A stretch of DNA of 27,620 nt from CALFVT01 sp964513675 (GCA_964513675.1 CAZEOD010000034.1:1-27620); one strand, 5' to 3'; positions 14,479-24,446 are shown, counted from the first letter of the stretch. Notes: generated by a model from the sequence alone, not told the origin. Translations and numbers: made by a program.

Positions 14479-15905
14479 AGCTTTCTGATATTATCAGCGG
14501 TGCGGGTAGTGAGGCCGTGACGGGCCTAACCAGTGATAGCCGCAATGTGACCCCCGGTATGATTTTTGCCGCCATTCCGGGCACGCAATTTGATGGCCGT
14601 GATTATATTCCTCAAGCGCTTGCAAATGGAGCCAGTGCGGTGCTCTCCCAGCCCGGTTTACCGGCCTTGTCTGTGCCTGTGATTGCCCATGATAATGTCC
14701 GTTTGGCTTATAGTCAGCTCGCGAAAAAGCTCTATCCGCAACAGCCTGCCTGTTTGGCCGCTGTGACGGGCACGAATGGGAAAAGCTCAACCGTTGAGTT
14801 TTTACGGCAAATATGGGCCTCAGCCGGAGAGGCTGGCGCGTCTTTGGGAACTTTGGGGGTGACATCACCGCGCGGATATAGCCCGCTCAGTCATACGACG
14901 CCAGATGCGGCGGCTTTACATCAAAATCTCGCAGCCCTTGCAGCCGAGGGCGTGACGCATTTGGGTATGGAGGCGTCAAGTCACGGCTTAAAGCAACACC
15001 GTCTTGACAGCGTCGATATAACCGCTGTTGGCTTTACTAATTTAACGCAAGACCATTTTGACTATCACCCCGATATGGATGATTATTTTACGGCCAAAGC
15101 GCGTTTATTTACAGAGCTTGCCGGCCCTGAAACGCCGGCTGTCATTAATGTCAATGATATCTATGGCCAGCGTATTTTGGCGCTGTGTAAAGAGCGCGGG
15201 CAGCCTGTTTTAAGCGTTGGCTGGACGGGGGCAGATATTCATATCAATGAGATTATGCCCAAGGCGAGTGGCCAGAAAATAGAGCTAAATCTTCTTGGGG
15301 AGCGCGTGAGTTTAACCGTGCCTTTGGCGGGTGAGTTTCAAGTGCTTAATGTTGTGCAGGCTCTTGGCCTCGCGATTGTTACGGGGGTTGATCCTAAAAC
15401 CGCCATTGCGGCTTTACCGTCACTTTCAGGCGTGGCGGGCCGTATGGAGCGCGTGGGCATGACGCCGCAGGGCGCGCCCGTCTTTGTTGATTTTGCTCAT
15501 ACAGAAGATGGGCTTGAGAAATTACTACGCGGTATTCGCCCGCATATTTCCGGACGTATTATTATTGTCTTCGGCTGCGGGGGTGATCGTGACCCTGATA
15601 AGCGGCCAAAAATGGGCGCCGTCGCCGCCAAGCTCGCGGATGAGGTGATTGTGACCGATGATAATCCGCGCAGTGAGGACGCGGGCTCTATTCGGGCGTC
15701 TGTAATGACGGGCTGCCCCAGCGCGGATGAAATCGGTGACCGCGCCGCTGCGATTGCGCAGGGAATTGCGCGCCTTAAGGCGAAAGACTGCCTTGTTATC
15801 GCGGGTAAGGGACATGAAAACGGACAAATTATTAAAGGTGAAGTGCTTCCCTTTAATGACGCCGATGTTGCGCGGCGCGTATTAAAGGAGGCCTGTGATG
15901 CTTAA
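14475..15905 (+). CDS. murE: UDP-MurNAc-L-Ala-D-Glu:meso-DAP ligase
   Basis: 476 residues, cytoplasmic. MurE adds the third amino acid of the stem peptide. The N-terminal domain opens with GLTSDSRNVTPGMIFAAIPG. The ATP P-loop is TGTNGKSS (Lys103), and the C-terminal domain has FGCGGDRDPDKRPKMG. The substrate-selecting DNPR motif (Asp396 to Arg399) indicates meso-diaminopimelate rather than lysine, as expected for a Gram-negative. GKGHENGQ near the C-terminus is also characteristic. It overlaps ftsI by ATGA and murF by 8 nt. Confidence 0.97.
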   Translation: MKLSDIISGAGSEAVTGLTSDSRNVTPGMIFAAIPGTQFDGRDYIPQALANGASAVLSQPGLPALSVPVIAHDNVRLAYSQLAKKLYPQQPACLAAVTGTNGKSSTVEFLRQIWASAGEAGASLGTLGVTSPRGYSPLSHTTPDAAALHQNLAALAAEGVTHLGMEASSHGLKQHRLDSVDITAVGFTNLTQDHFDYHPDMDDYFTAKARLFTELAGPETPAVINVNDIYGQRILALCKERGQPVLSVGWTGADIHINEIMPKASGQKIELNLLGERVSLTVPLAGEFQVLNVVQALGLAIVTGVDPKTAIAALPSLSGVAGRMERVGMTPQGAPVFVDFAHTEDGLEKLLRGIRPHISGRIIIVFGCGGDRDPDKRPKMGAVAAKLADEVIVTDDNPRSEDAGSIRASVMTGCPSADEIGDRAAAIAQGIARLKAKDCLVIAGKGHENGQIIKGEVLPFNDADVARRVLKEACDA

Positions 15906-17283
15906 TCTTCCGCTTTGGACGCTCGAAGAAATTGCTATGGTGACAGGCGGCACTGCGGCTGGACAGGCGCAAATTACGGGCGTCGTGATTGATAGCCGCG
16001 AGGCCGCTATTGGCGATTTATTCGTCCCGCTAAAAGACAAGCGCGATGGCCATGATTTTATTGACGCCGCGTTTAAAAACGGAGCTTCGGCGGCGCTATC
16101 TGAAATTGATCTGGGCGCGCTTCCTCATGTTCGCGTTAGGGATAGCTTTAAAGCTTTGCAAGATATGGCGAGTGCTGCGCGCCGCCGCTCTAAAGCTATT
16201 CGCGTTGGCGTAACGGGCAGTGTCGGCAAAACCTCCATCAAGGATATGATTGCCGGTATATTTGCGGGTGCGGGATTAGCGCATAAATCGGTTCGCTCTT
16301 TTAATAATCATTGGGGCGTTCCCCTCACGATGGCGCGTATGCCAAGGCGAACGCAGCGCGCCGTTTTTGAAATGGGCATGAACCATGCAGGAGAGCTCTC
16401 TGCGCTATCCGCCAGTCTTCAGCCAGATATTGCCGTAATATCGCTGATTGCTCCCGCGCATTTAGCGCATTTTGATAATGTTGACGCGATTGCTGCGGCT
16501 AAGGCGGAAGTCTTTGACGGGCTGATTATTGGCGGGACGGCTGTGCTTAACCGCGATGATGTATATTTCGAGCGTTTAGAGCAGGCGGCCCAGACGCGGC
16601 AGGCGCAGATTTGCACATTTGGCACGCATGAGGCGGCTGATATTCGTGTTTCTGATATTGTTTTATCATCTGATAGCAGCCGCGCGGTTGTCCATTATCA
16701 AGGCGTCGCTTATCCGCTTGTTTTGCCCGCGATTGGCCGGCATTGGGTGATGAACGCCGCCGCCGCTTTAGCCGTTGCTATTCACGCCGATATAGAGATA
16801 GAGGCGGCGATAGCCTCTTTGGCGACATATGTGATTCCAGCCGGACGCGGGGCGGCTTTTGAGGCTGTGATTAACGGCAAGATCCTGCAAATATTGGACG
16901 AGAGCTATAACGCAAATCCTGTCTCTATGCGGGCGGCTTTTGCGTCGGCGGCGCAGCAATCCAAGGGGCGATTACTGGCTGTTTTAGGGGATATGTTTGA
17001 GCTTGGTAAAGATGAAATTGCGCTTCACGCGGGCTTAGCTACGGATATTGAAGCGGCTCAAATTTCGCGGGTGATTTTTACAGGTGAATGTATGCGCGCT
17101 TTACGCGGAGCCCTTGCGCGGGAGCGGCGCGGACTTTGGGTGCGCGATGCGCAGCTTGCTTTTGAGGCCTTGCAAGATGAAATCGAATCTGGAGATACGG
17201 TTTTAATCAAAGGATCAAATGCGTCTGGTTTGGGGGAATTGGTGACAATGATCCGCGCACATAAAGACAAGGACGCTTCCTAA
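15898..17283 (+). CDS. murF: UDP-MurNAc-tripeptide:D-Ala-D-Ala ligase
   Basis: 461 residues. MurF attaches D-Ala-D-Ala to complete UDP-MurNAc-pentapeptide. The N-terminal domain has GVVIDSREAAIGDLFVPLKD. The ATP site is VTGSVGKTSIKDM (Lys111), followed by RSFNNHWGVPLTMARMP, diagnostic of MurF, and by FEMGMNHAGEL. DESYNANPVSMRAA and LAVLGDMFELG are C-terminal MurF motifs. The ATG at 15898 is preferred over the GTG at 15895 because AGGAGG (15886-15891) lies 6 nt before it. The first codons overlap the end of murE. It meets mraY in a TAATG overlap. Confidence 0.97.
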   Translation: MLNLPLWTLEEIAMVTGGTAAGQAQITGVVIDSREAAIGDLFVPLKDKRDGHDFIDAAFKNGASAALSEIDLGALPHVRVRDSFKALQDMASAARRRSKAIRVGVTGSVGKTSIKDMIAGIFAGAGLAHKSVRSFNNHWGVPLTMARMPRRTQRAVFEMGMNHAGELSALSASLQPDIAVISLIAPAHLAHFDNVDAIAAAKAEVFDGLIIGGTAVLNRDDVYFERLEQAAQTRQAQICTFGTHEAADIRVSDIVLSSDSSRAVVHYQGVAYPLVLPAIGRHWVMNAAAALAVAIHADIEIEAAIASLATYVIPAGRGAAFEAVINGKILQILDESYNANPVSMRAAFASAAQQSKGRLLAVLGDMFELGKDEIALHAGLATDIEAAQISRVIFTGECMRALRGALARERRGLWVRDAQLAFEALQDEIESGDTVLIKGSNASGLGELVTMIRAHKDKDAS

Positions 17284-18380
17284 TGTTATATGAATGGCTC
17301 ACCCAATATTCAGACGATTTTCAGCCCTTTAATCTGCTGAATTATATAAGTTTTCGCGTGGGGGCCGCGCTTATGACCTCTATGGTTATCGCCTTTATCC
17401 TCGGCCCGCGATTAATTAATCTTCTTCGCTCGCGCCAAGGCAAGGGCCAGCCTATTCGTGAGGATGGCCCAGAGGGACATATCATCAAAAAAGCGGGAAC
17501 GCCGACAATGGGCGGTATTCTTATTTTAGTCTCGGTTGTTATTTCTGTTTTATTATGGGGAGATTTAAAAAGCCCTTTCCTTTGGACAGTTTTTCTTGTC
17601 ACGCTGGGTTATGGGTTGATCGGATTTTATGATGATTACCTCAAAGTTTCGCGGCAGAATCCAAAGGGGTTTAGCGGTAAAATAAAGCTCATCTTGGAAT
17701 TTGGGATTGCAGCCTTTGCTGTTTTCATTCTCACCACAGCCTTTCCGCAAACACCGGATGGCTTTGCGACGGGTCTGGCGATTCCGTTTCTTAAAAACTT
17801 CACGATTAATCTAGGTATTTTCTTTATTCCTTTTGGCTGCCTTGTCATTGTCGGAACGTCTAATGCGGTTAATTTAACGGATGGTTTGGACGGCCTCGCG
17901 ATTGTTCCTGTGATGATCGCCTGTATGAGCTTAGCGCTTATCGCTTATATTGTCGGTAATTCGGTTTTCTCTGATTATCTCGGCGTGCCTTATGTGCCGG
18001 GCAGTGCGGAGGTGACTATTTTCCTCGGTGCGATTATCGGCGCGAGCCTTGGGTTTCTGTGGTATAACGCCCCGCCCGCCATGGTCTTTATGGGCGATAC
18101 AGGGTCATTGGCTTTGGGCGGCGCACTGGGCAGTACGGCGGTTGCCATAAAACATGAAATTGTTCTCGCTGTTATTGGCGGATTATTTGTCCTCGAAGCG
18201 GTCTCCGTCATTGTGCAGGTCGTGTCATTTAAACTGACGGGCAAGCGGGTTTTCCGTATGGCGCCTATCCACCATCACTTTGAGAAAAAAGGCTGGGCTG
18301 AGCCAACTATTGTTATTCGGTTTTGGATCATTGCGATTATCCTCGCATTGATCGGACTTTCAACGCTAAAACTAAGGTAA
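17283..18380 (+). CDS. mraY: Phospho-N-acetylmuramoyl-pentapeptide transferase
   Basis: 365 residues with about ten transmembrane helices. MraY moves phospho-MurNAc-pentapeptide from UDP onto undecaprenyl phosphate, making lipid I in the inner membrane. Conserved cytoplasmic-loop motifs are GTPTMGGILIL, FYDDYLKV (the DDxxK aspartates), SNAVNLTDGLDGLA, VFMGDTGSLALGG and the MAPIHHHFEKKGW histidine motif. The 365-residue length is close to E. coli MraY (360). It begins on the last base of murF and ends 4 nt before murD. Confidence 0.98.
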   Translation: MLYEWLTQYSDDFQPFNLLNYISFRVGAALMTSMVIAFILGPRLINLLRSRQGKGQPIREDGPEGHIIKKAGTPTMGGILILVSVVISVLLWGDLKSPFLWTVFLVTLGYGLIGFYDDYLKVSRQNPKGFSGKIKLILEFGIAAFAVFILTTAFPQTPDGFATGLAIPFLKNFTINLGIFFIPFGCLVIVGTSNAVNLTDGLDGLAIVPVMIACMSLALIAYIVGNSVFSDYLGVPYVPGSAEVTIFLGAIIGASLGFLWYNAPPAMVFMGDTGSLALGGALGSTAVAIKHEIVLAVIGGLFVLEAVSVIVQVVSFKLTGKRVFRMAPIHHHFEKKGWAEPTIVIRFWIIAIILALIGLSTLKLR

Positions 18381-18384
18381 GCAG

Positions 18385-19827
18385 ATGATTATTGCGCATA
18401 GCTTTAAGGGGCAAACAGTCGCGATCTTTGGGTTGGGGAGAACCGGACTCAGTGCTGCAAAAAGTTTAATGCGCGGCGGCGCACATGTTTTGGCATGGGA
18501 TGATAGCAAAGCGGCAAGGGCCGGCGCTGAAGCTGCGGGTATTCCCGTGACAAATCTTAAAACGGCAGATTGGGACAGCATTGACGCTTTATTGCTCTCG
18601 CCCGGCGTTCCGCATGATAAACCCGCGCCGCATTGGTCAGCGCAAAAGGCTAAGGCGGCTGATGTTCGGATTATATGTGATATTGAAATTTTTGCGCAAG
18701 AAGTTGCGGCCCGCGCAGCTGAACAGCGCCCAAAAATCATTGCTATTACGGGGACAAATGGGAAGTCGACGACAACGTCGCTGATTGGCCATATTCTAAA
18801 AGAAGCTGGGAAAGACGCACAAATTGGCGGTAATATTGGGCGCGGCGTGCTTGATTTGGATTCTATTCACCGCGGCGGATATTATGTTTTGGAATTATCC
18901 TCCTATCAGCTTGAGCGAACCTTTAGCTTAAAAGCCGATGTCGCTATTTTACTTAATCTTTCGCCTGACCATCTTGAACGCCACGGCGATATGGCCGGAT
19001 ATGAAACGGCTAAGCGGCGGATTTTTCATAATCAATCCAGTGCCGATACGATTGTAATTGGCGTGGATGATCCGAATGGTAAACGCATTTGCACAGAGCT
19101 TATGGCGCGCAATGGCCGCAGTATTATTCCTGTGTCAGGCCAGCGCTCACTCGGGCGCGGAGCCTGCACGATTAAACGCAAGCTTTACTGCGTCATGGGG
19201 CGGCAGGTCGAAGAAATTACAGATTTGACCCATGCGGCATCCCTCGAAGGCGCGCATAATTGGCAAAATGCCGCCGCAGCTTATGCAGCTACGAAATCTG
19301 TGGGTTTATCCGTCAAAGATATTGGCGCAGCGCTACTTAATTTCCCAGGGCTTGAGCACCGCATGGAAACGATTGGCCAAATCGGAGCGATCAGATTTGT
19401 TAATGACAGCAAAGGCACAAATGCGGATGCCACGCGCCAAGCTCTTAAGGCCTATGATAATATTTATTGGATCGCCGGCGGCGTTGCCAAAGAGGGCGGG
19501 CTTGAAGCGCTAACAGCGGATATGAAAGGCCTCAGCCGCGCCTATTTAATCGGAGAGGCCTCTGAGAGTTTTGCACAGACATTGGGACGCGAGAAAATAT
19601 CTCATAAATGCGCCGGTAATTTGAAACAAGCCGTGCTTTGCGCTGTGAAAGACGCGCTTGGGTCACGAAAGCCGAATCCGGTGGTTTTACTATCTCCGGC
19701 CTGCGCCAGTTTCGATCAATTCAAAAATTTCGAAGTCAGAGGTGAGGCCTTCCGCACACAAGTTGAAGAGCTTATCGCCCTTTTTGAAGCGGAGAAAATC
19801 CGCGCCAAACACGGGCAGGCTGCGTGA
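18385..19827 (+). CDS. murD: UDP-MurNAc-L-Ala:D-Glu ligase
   Basis: 480 residues, cytoplasmic. MurD adds D-glutamate to UDP-MurNAc-L-Ala. The N-terminal Rossmann-like domain has AIFGLGRTGLSAAKSLM. The P-loop is ITGTNGKSTTT (Lys127), followed by QIGGNIGRGVLD and YVLELSSYQLE, both typical of MurD. LNLSPDHLERH and the HNWQNAAAAYAA stretch are substrate-domain landmarks, while NDSKGTNADATRQAL and VVLLSPACASFDQF mark the C-terminal domain. It overlaps the ftsW start by GTGA. Confidence 0.97.
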   Translation: MIIAHSFKGQTVAIFGLGRTGLSAAKSLMRGGAHVLAWDDSKAARAGAEAAGIPVTNLKTADWDSIDALLLSPGVPHDKPAPHWSAQKAKAADVRIICDIEIFAQEVAARAAEQRPKIIAITGTNGKSTTTSLIGHILKEAGKDAQIGGNIGRGVLDLDSIHRGGYYVLELSSYQLERTFSLKADVAILLNLSPDHLERHGDMAGYETAKRRIFHNQSSADTIVIGVDDPNGKRICTELMARNGRSIIPVSGQRSLGRGACTIKRKLYCVMGRQVEEITDLTHAASLEGAHNWQNAAAAYAATKSVGLSVKDIGAALLNFPGLEHRMETIGQIGAIRFVNDSKGTNADATRQALKAYDNIYWIAGGVAKEGGLEALTADMKGLSRAYLIGEASESFAQTLGREKISHKCAGNLKQAVLCAVKDALGSRKPNPVVLLSPACASFDQFKNFEVRGEAFRTQVEELIALFEAEKIRAKHGQAA

Positions 19828-21002
19828 GTGATAGCTCCCTCGATATCGACTTTGATACCGATGAGTTTGAAGATGATATTCTTTTGCCGCAAAAACCATC
19901 TTTTTTGCTCGAATGGTGGCAGAGTATTGACCGCCTTGCCCTAGGGCTTTTCTTGGCCTTACTGGCGATTGGTATGATTTTGTCGATGGCAACATCACCT
20001 GTTGCGGCGGCCAGAATTGACCGCGATGCGCCGTTTTATTTCTTTATTCGACATTTGATTTTTGTTTTTATGGGGCTGGGCGGTGCGCTATTTGTCTCAT
20101 GCCTGTCTCCGCAAAACGCCCGCCGCATTGGTGTGTTAGCTTTGCTGGGCAGTATCTTGGCTTTGTTTCTTGTCTCGACACATGGGTTCACCGTTAAAGG
20201 GGCGACGCGCTGGCTTCGGATTGGCCCGATTGGGTTGCAGCCCTCTGAAATTATCAAGCCTGCTTTTATCGTCTTTGCCGCATGGATGTTTACGGCGACA
20301 CGCCGTGATCCGCGTATCGCAGGAAAATTAATTGTTTTTGCTGTATATGGCTTGATTTTATTCTTTCTGATTAGGCAGCCTGATATGGGGCAGTCCTTTC
20401 TTTTGACCGTATGTTTTGCGGCTGTGTTTTTCTTTGCAGGATTACCGCTGGGGTGGATGTTATTTTTCTTCGCCTTTACAACGATTGGCGGTTTGGGTGC
20501 TTATTTCTCCGTCCCGCATTTCAGAGATCGCATCAAGCGGTTTAGTAGTAACGATAGCGGCGATACATACCAAACAGACCGAAGCCTTGAGGCCATTAGC
20601 AATGGCGGCTTCCTTGGGCAAGGGCCGGGGGAAGGGGTGTTTCTTCACCGCGTTCCAGACGTGAATACGGATTTTGTTTTTGCCGCTGTGGTTGAAGAGT
20701 TTGGCTTTCTTATTTCTGCCGTTATTGTGCTTACGCTTGGGGCGCTGATCTACCGTGCCTTTCGCCAAGCGCTTCGGCTTAATGATGCCTTTTGCCAATT
20801 AGCCGTCGCAGGACTTGCGACAATGATTGGCGTGCAAATGCTCATTAATTTGGCTGTTAATTTGAACATGGCGCCGCCCAAAGGTATGACTTTGCCGTTT
20901 ATATCAAATGGCGGCTCCTCTATGTTGGCGCTCTGTTTTACGGTCGGGCTTATTCTTGCATTTACCCGCCGCCGACCGGGAGCTTATGCATATGGCGTTT
21001 AA
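19824..21002 (+). CDS. ftsW: Septal peptidoglycan glycosyltransferase FtsW
   Basis: 392 residues with about ten transmembrane helices, a SEDS-family polymerase that uses lipid II with FtsI as partner. The start is GTG within GTGA at the murD stop. The N-terminal cytoplasmic tail is acidic (SSLDIDFDTDEFEDDILLP). Family motifs include VKGATRWLRIGPIGLQPSEIIKPAFIVF (SEDS loop), IRQPDMGQSFLL with the conserved Asp, and NLNMAPPKGMTLPFISNGGSSM near the C-terminus; FISNGGSSM replaces the more usual FISYGGSS. It overlaps the murG start by 11 nt. Confidence 0.96.
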   Translation: MSDSSLDIDFDTDEFEDDILLPQKPSFLLEWWQSIDRLALGLFLALLAIGMILSMATSPVAAARIDRDAPFYFFIRHLIFVFMGLGGALFVSCLSPQNARRIGVLALLGSILALFLVSTHGFTVKGATRWLRIGPIGLQPSEIIKPAFIVFAAWMFTATRRDPRIAGKLIVFAVYGLILFFLIRQPDMGQSFLLTVCFAAVFFFAGLPLGWMLFFFAFTTIGGLGAYFSVPHFRDRIKRFSSNDSGDTYQTDRSLEAISNGGFLGQGPGEGVFLHRVPDVNTDFVFAAVVEEFGFLISAVIVLTLGALIYRAFRQALRLNDAFCQLAVAGLATMIGVQMLINLAVNLNMAPPKGMTLPFISNGGSSMLALCFTVGLILAFTRRRPGAYAYGV

Positions 21003-22083
21003 AGCAAAGCGGCTGCTGCTTGCGGCTGGCGGGACGGGCGGCCATATGTTCCCTGCACAAGCGCTGGCCGAAGAGATGATGGCGCAGGGCTGGGAGGCCG
21101 CCTTAATAACCGATGCGCGCGGGGCAAAACTAGCCGGAAACTTCCCAAGCGAAACACGGCTGACGATTGACGCGGCCAGCCTTAACCCGCGCCGTCCACT
21201 CGCGGCAGTTAAAGGCGTGTTGACGATCTTAAAGGGGATGAAACAAGCGAAAGCCTTTATTACAAACTGGCAGCCAGATGTTGTTGCAGGTTTCGGCGGT
21301 TATCCGGCCTATCCGGCGGTTAAGGCTGCGCAATCTATGGGCCTGCCGAGTTTGCTCCATGAGCAAAATGCGGTGCTGGGCCGCGTGAATAGAGCGCTAT
21401 CAAAACGGGCTGATATTTTGGCCTGCGGCTTTGATGTGCTGGAGAGATGCAGCGTGCCTGAAAAGGTTATTGTCACAGGTAATCCGCTGCGGGTGCAAAT
21501 CTCAAACGCTATTCCGAAACATTATTCCGTCCCAAAAGATAAGATTAATCTGCTGATTATCGGCGGCTCCCTTGGGGCGCGGTTGATAAGCGAGACTGTG
21601 CCGCTTGCCCTCGCGCGCTTGCCTGAAAATATGCGCAGCCGTCTGAATGTTGTGCAGCAAACCCGCACAGAGTCTATGGAGGCGGCCAAGGCTGTTTTCG
21701 CGGCGGCGGGTATTCAGGCGCGATGCGAGAGCTTTTTTCATAATATCGAAGATGAACTGGCCGCTGCGCATTTTATCATTGCCCGCGCCGGCGCGTCATC
21801 TGTGTCGGAAATTGCCGCTATGGGCAAGCCGTCTTTGTTCGTTCCGCTTGGGATTGCCATGGATGACCACCAGAGCGTTAATGCCCAATCTTTGAAAGAC
21901 CTTGATGCCGCCGATATTTTGCCAGAATCACAGTTTACGCCAGAGGCTCTCGCCCATAGTTTAGAAAAGAGGCTCAATGATTCTCACTGGCTTAAACAGG
22001 CCGCAGCCGCCGCGCGAAAAACCGCAAAACTGGATGCCGCCCCCCATCTCGCCCAACTTGTCAAAGGTTTGGTGCAAACATAA
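20992..22083 (+). CDS. murG: UDP-GlcNAc:lipid I GlcNAc transferase
   Basis: 363 residues from the chosen ATG. MurG adds GlcNAc to lipid I on the inner face of the membrane to give lipid II. It has the N-terminal glycine-rich LLAAGGTGGHMFPAQALAEE, GFGGYPAYPAV, SLLHEQNAVLGRVNRALS, VTGNPLR, IIGGSLGAR, and the UDP-GlcNAc site IARAGASSVSEIAAMGKPSLFVPL. GGGAG at 20978-20982 lies 9 nt upstream of the ATG at 20992; another ATG at 20986 is only 3 nt from it and less likely. The gene starts inside ftsW. A 13-nt gap separates it from murC. Confidence 0.96.
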   Translation: MAFKAKRLLLAAGGTGGHMFPAQALAEEMMAQGWEAALITDARGAKLAGNFPSETRLTIDAASLNPRRPLAAVKGVLTILKGMKQAKAFITNWQPDVVAGFGGYPAYPAVKAAQSMGLPSLLHEQNAVLGRVNRALSKRADILACGFDVLERCSVPEKVIVTGNPLRVQISNAIPKHYSVPKDKINLLIIGGSLGARLISETVPLALARLPENMRSRLNVVQQTRTESMEAAKAVFAAAGIQARCESFFHNIEDELAAAHFIIARAGASSVSEIAAMGKPSLFVPLGIAMDDHQSVNAQSLKDLDAADILPESQFTPEALAHSLEKRLNDSHWLKQAAAAARKTAKLDAAPHLAQLVKGLVQT

Positions 22084-22096
22084 TAAGGCGTCATTT

Positions 22097-23524
22097 ATGA
22101 CCCGTAATAACTCCTCCGCTTCGGCGCTTGCTACGAAGGTTCCCTTTGATATAGGCCCGATCCATTTTGTTGGGATTGGCGGCATTGGCATGAGCGGCAT
22201 TGCCGAAGTTCTGCTTAATCTTGGCTATGATGTTCAAGGCTCTGATCTGCGTGAAAACCCGAATGTTTTACGTTTGCGCAAAGCGGGGGCGCAGGTCTTT
22301 ATTGGGCAAAAAGCGGAGCAAGTCGAAGGCGCGGGCGCGATTGTTATGTCAACGGCAATACCGATGGATAATGTCGAGTTAGCTGCGGCTCGGAGCCTGC
22401 AAATTCCGATTGTGCGCCGCGCGGAAATGCTCGCAGAATTGATGCGCTTGAAATGGGCGATTGGTGTGGCGGGCACCCACGGTAAAACAACCACAACGAC
22501 AATGATTTCGGCTTTGCTTGAAGGCGGAAATCTTGACCCAACTGTTATTAACGGCGGTATTATCAATGCCTATGGCTCGAATGCCAAGCTCGGTCTGGGG
22601 GACTGGATGGTCGTCGAAGCGGATGAGAGCGATGGAACATTCCTAAAGCTGTTCCCAACGGTCGCCGTTGTCACAAATATCGACCCCGAACATATGGAAC
22701 ATTACGGAGATTTCGATAGCCTCCGCGCTGCTTTTGATAGCTTTGTCGAAAATCTTCCTTTTTACGGCTTTGCTGTACTGTGTATTGACCACCCCGAAGT
22801 TCAAGCGCTTGTTAGCCGCGTCACGGATCGCCGCATTATAACTTACGGCTTTAATCCGCAGGCAGATATTTGCGCGAAAAATATTCGTTTGGAGCCAACA
22901 GGCTCGCGGTTTGATGTCGCATTTCGTACGGGGGACGGCGAAGAGCTTTGGCCCGATATGTTCCTGCCTATGGCGGGGCGGCATAACACGCAAAATGTCC
23001 TTTCGGCCATTGCAGTCGCGCGTGAGCTTGGCCTTACCGAGGATAATGTCCGCGCGAGCCTGAAAGGCTTTGAGGGTGTAAAGCGCCGCTTTACCCATGT
23101 TGGCCATTGGGAAGGTGTCGATATCATTGACGATTACGGCCATCATCCTGTTGAAATCGCGGCTGTCCTCCAAGCCGCACGGCAAGTTGCGAAAGGCCGC
23201 GTCCATGCCGTCGTGCAGCCGCATCGCTATAGCCGTCTCGAAGATTTATTCGAAGCTTTTTGCAAATGTTTCAATGATGCTGATTATGTCTATGTCGCAG
23301 ATGTTTATGCCGCCGGTGAAACGCCAATAGAGGGCATTGACAGTTCGGCTTTATGCGGCGGTATTCGCGCCCATGGTCATCGCCAAGTCAGCCTGACATC
23401 TAAAGACAGCCTTGCCGCTGATTTGAAAGCCGAGCTGCAAGCCGATGACCTTATCGTCTGCCTCGGCGCCGGTGATATTACCTATTGGGCCGCAGATTTG
23501 GCAACTGGGCTGAAGGCCCTTTAG
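22097..23524 (+). CDS. murC: UDP-MurNAc:L-Ala ligase
   Basis: 475 residues. MurC starts the stem peptide by joining L-alanine to UDP-MurNAc. The N-terminal domain has HFVGIGGIGMSGIAEVLLNLG; the P-loop is GTHGKTTTT (Lys130); VVEADESDGTFLKL, NIDPEHMEHYG and DDYGHHPVEIAA are MurC markers. The C-terminal domain contains VQPHRYSR and LCLGAGDITYWA-like residues. The ATG at 22097 is chosen over upstream in-frame starts within murG because it gives the normal N-terminus and follows AAGG. It ends 4 nt before murB. Confidence 0.97.
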   Translation: MTRNNSSASALATKVPFDIGPIHFVGIGGIGMSGIAEVLLNLGYDVQGSDLRENPNVLRLRKAGAQVFIGQKAEQVEGAGAIVMSTAIPMDNVELAAARSLQIPIVRRAEMLAELMRLKWAIGVAGTHGKTTTTTMISALLEGGNLDPTVINGGIINAYGSNAKLGLGDWMVVEADESDGTFLKLFPTVAVVTNIDPEHMEHYGDFDSLRAAFDSFVENLPFYGFAVLCIDHPEVQALVSRVTDRRIITYGFNPQADICAKNIRLEPTGSRFDVAFRTGDGEELWPDMFLPMAGRHNTQNVLSAIAVARELGLTEDNVRASLKGFEGVKRRFTHVGHWEGVDIIDDYGHHPVEIAAVLQAARQVAKGRVHAVVQPHRYSRLEDLFEAFCKCFNDADYVYVADVYAAGETPIEGIDSSALCGGIRAHGHRQVSLTSKDSLAADLKAELQADDLIVCLGAGDITYWAADLATGLKAL

Positions 23525-23528
23525 CCCG

Positions 23529-24446
23529 GTGCCAATAACGCTCCAAGACCTCCCCAGTGTCCGTGGCCGTATAAGTGAAAATGTGCCGCTTGGGCCTTAT
23601 ACGTGGCTGCGGGTTGGCGGGGCAGCGGATGTGCTTTTCATGCCTGCCGATCAGGCTGATCTTGCGCATTTTTTAAGCGCGGTTCCAGATGATATTCCCG
23701 TTCATATTCTCGGCGCAGCATCAAATACGCTTATTCGCGACGGCGGTGTCGAGGGCGTGGTTATTCGTCTTGGGCCGGCCTTTGGTAAGGTTGAAAAATT
23801 AAGCCCATCACGGCTGAGGGCTGGGGCGGCTGTACCGGATAAAAAACTGGCTCAAAAGGCGGCGGCTCACGGGATTGGCGGGCTGGAGTTTTTCGCGGGT
23901 ATTCCCGGAACGATTGGCGGGGCGCTGCGGATGAATGCAGGCTGTTACGGCGGCGAGACCAAAGATGTGGTGAAAACGATACAGGCCCTAGACCGCACAG
24001 GGCGGCTGCAGATTATGGATGTCGCAGAGATGGATTATGCTTACCGCCATTGCGGCGCGGCCTCTGATCTTATTTTTGTCGCGGCAGAATTTGAAGGCTA
24101 TATTGACGAGCCATCCGCTGTGACGTCCCGCATGGCCAGCATCACAAATCGCCGCGAGGAAAGCCAGCCTATTCGGGAGAAAACCGGCGGCTCGACCTTT
24201 AAAAACCCTGACGCTGCGCAATCGGGCGGACGGGGGGCGTGGCAGGTGATTGACGCCGCTGGGGGGCGCGGGTTTTGCGTTGGCGGCGCGCAAATGAGCG
24301 AGAAACATTGTAACTTCATGATTAATACAGGTGCGGCAAGCGCGGCTGATCTTGAAACACTTGGCGAGACGATCAAAGAGATGGTCAAAGATAAAGAAGG
24401 CGTTGACCTCCATTGGGAAGTGAAACGTATCGGGCGGCCTTTATGA
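23529..24446 (+). CDS. murB: UDP-N-acetylenolpyruvoylglucosamine reductase
   Basis: 305 residues starting at GTG. MurB is the FAD- and NADPH-dependent enzyme that reduces UDP-GlcNAc-enolpyruvate to UDP-MurNAc. Landmarks are TWLRVGGAADVLFMPAD, LGAASNTLIRDGGVEGVVIRL, the FAD-binding GGLEFFAGIPGTIGGALRMNAGCYGGE, RREESQPIREKTGGSTFKNP with the catalytic Ser in the GGSTFKNP motif, and SEKHCNFMINTG. It lacks the long C-terminal domain of E. coli MurB, so it is the type II form common in alphaproteobacteria. The Shine-Dalgarno is weak, suggesting coupling to murC. Its stop overlaps ddl by ATGA. Confidence 0.96.
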   Translation: MPITLQDLPSVRGRISENVPLGPYTWLRVGGAADVLFMPADQADLAHFLSAVPDDIPVHILGAASNTLIRDGGVEGVVIRLGPAFGKVEKLSPSRLRAGAAVPDKKLAQKAAAHGIGGLEFFAGIPGTIGGALRMNAGCYGGETKDVVKTIQALDRTGRLQIMDVAEMDYAYRHCGAASDLIFVAAEFEGYIDEPSAVTSRMASITNRREESQPIREKTGGSTFKNPDAAQSGGRGAWQVIDAAGGRGFCVGGAQMSEKHCNFMINTGAASAADLETLGETIKEMVKDKEGVDLHWEVKRIGRPL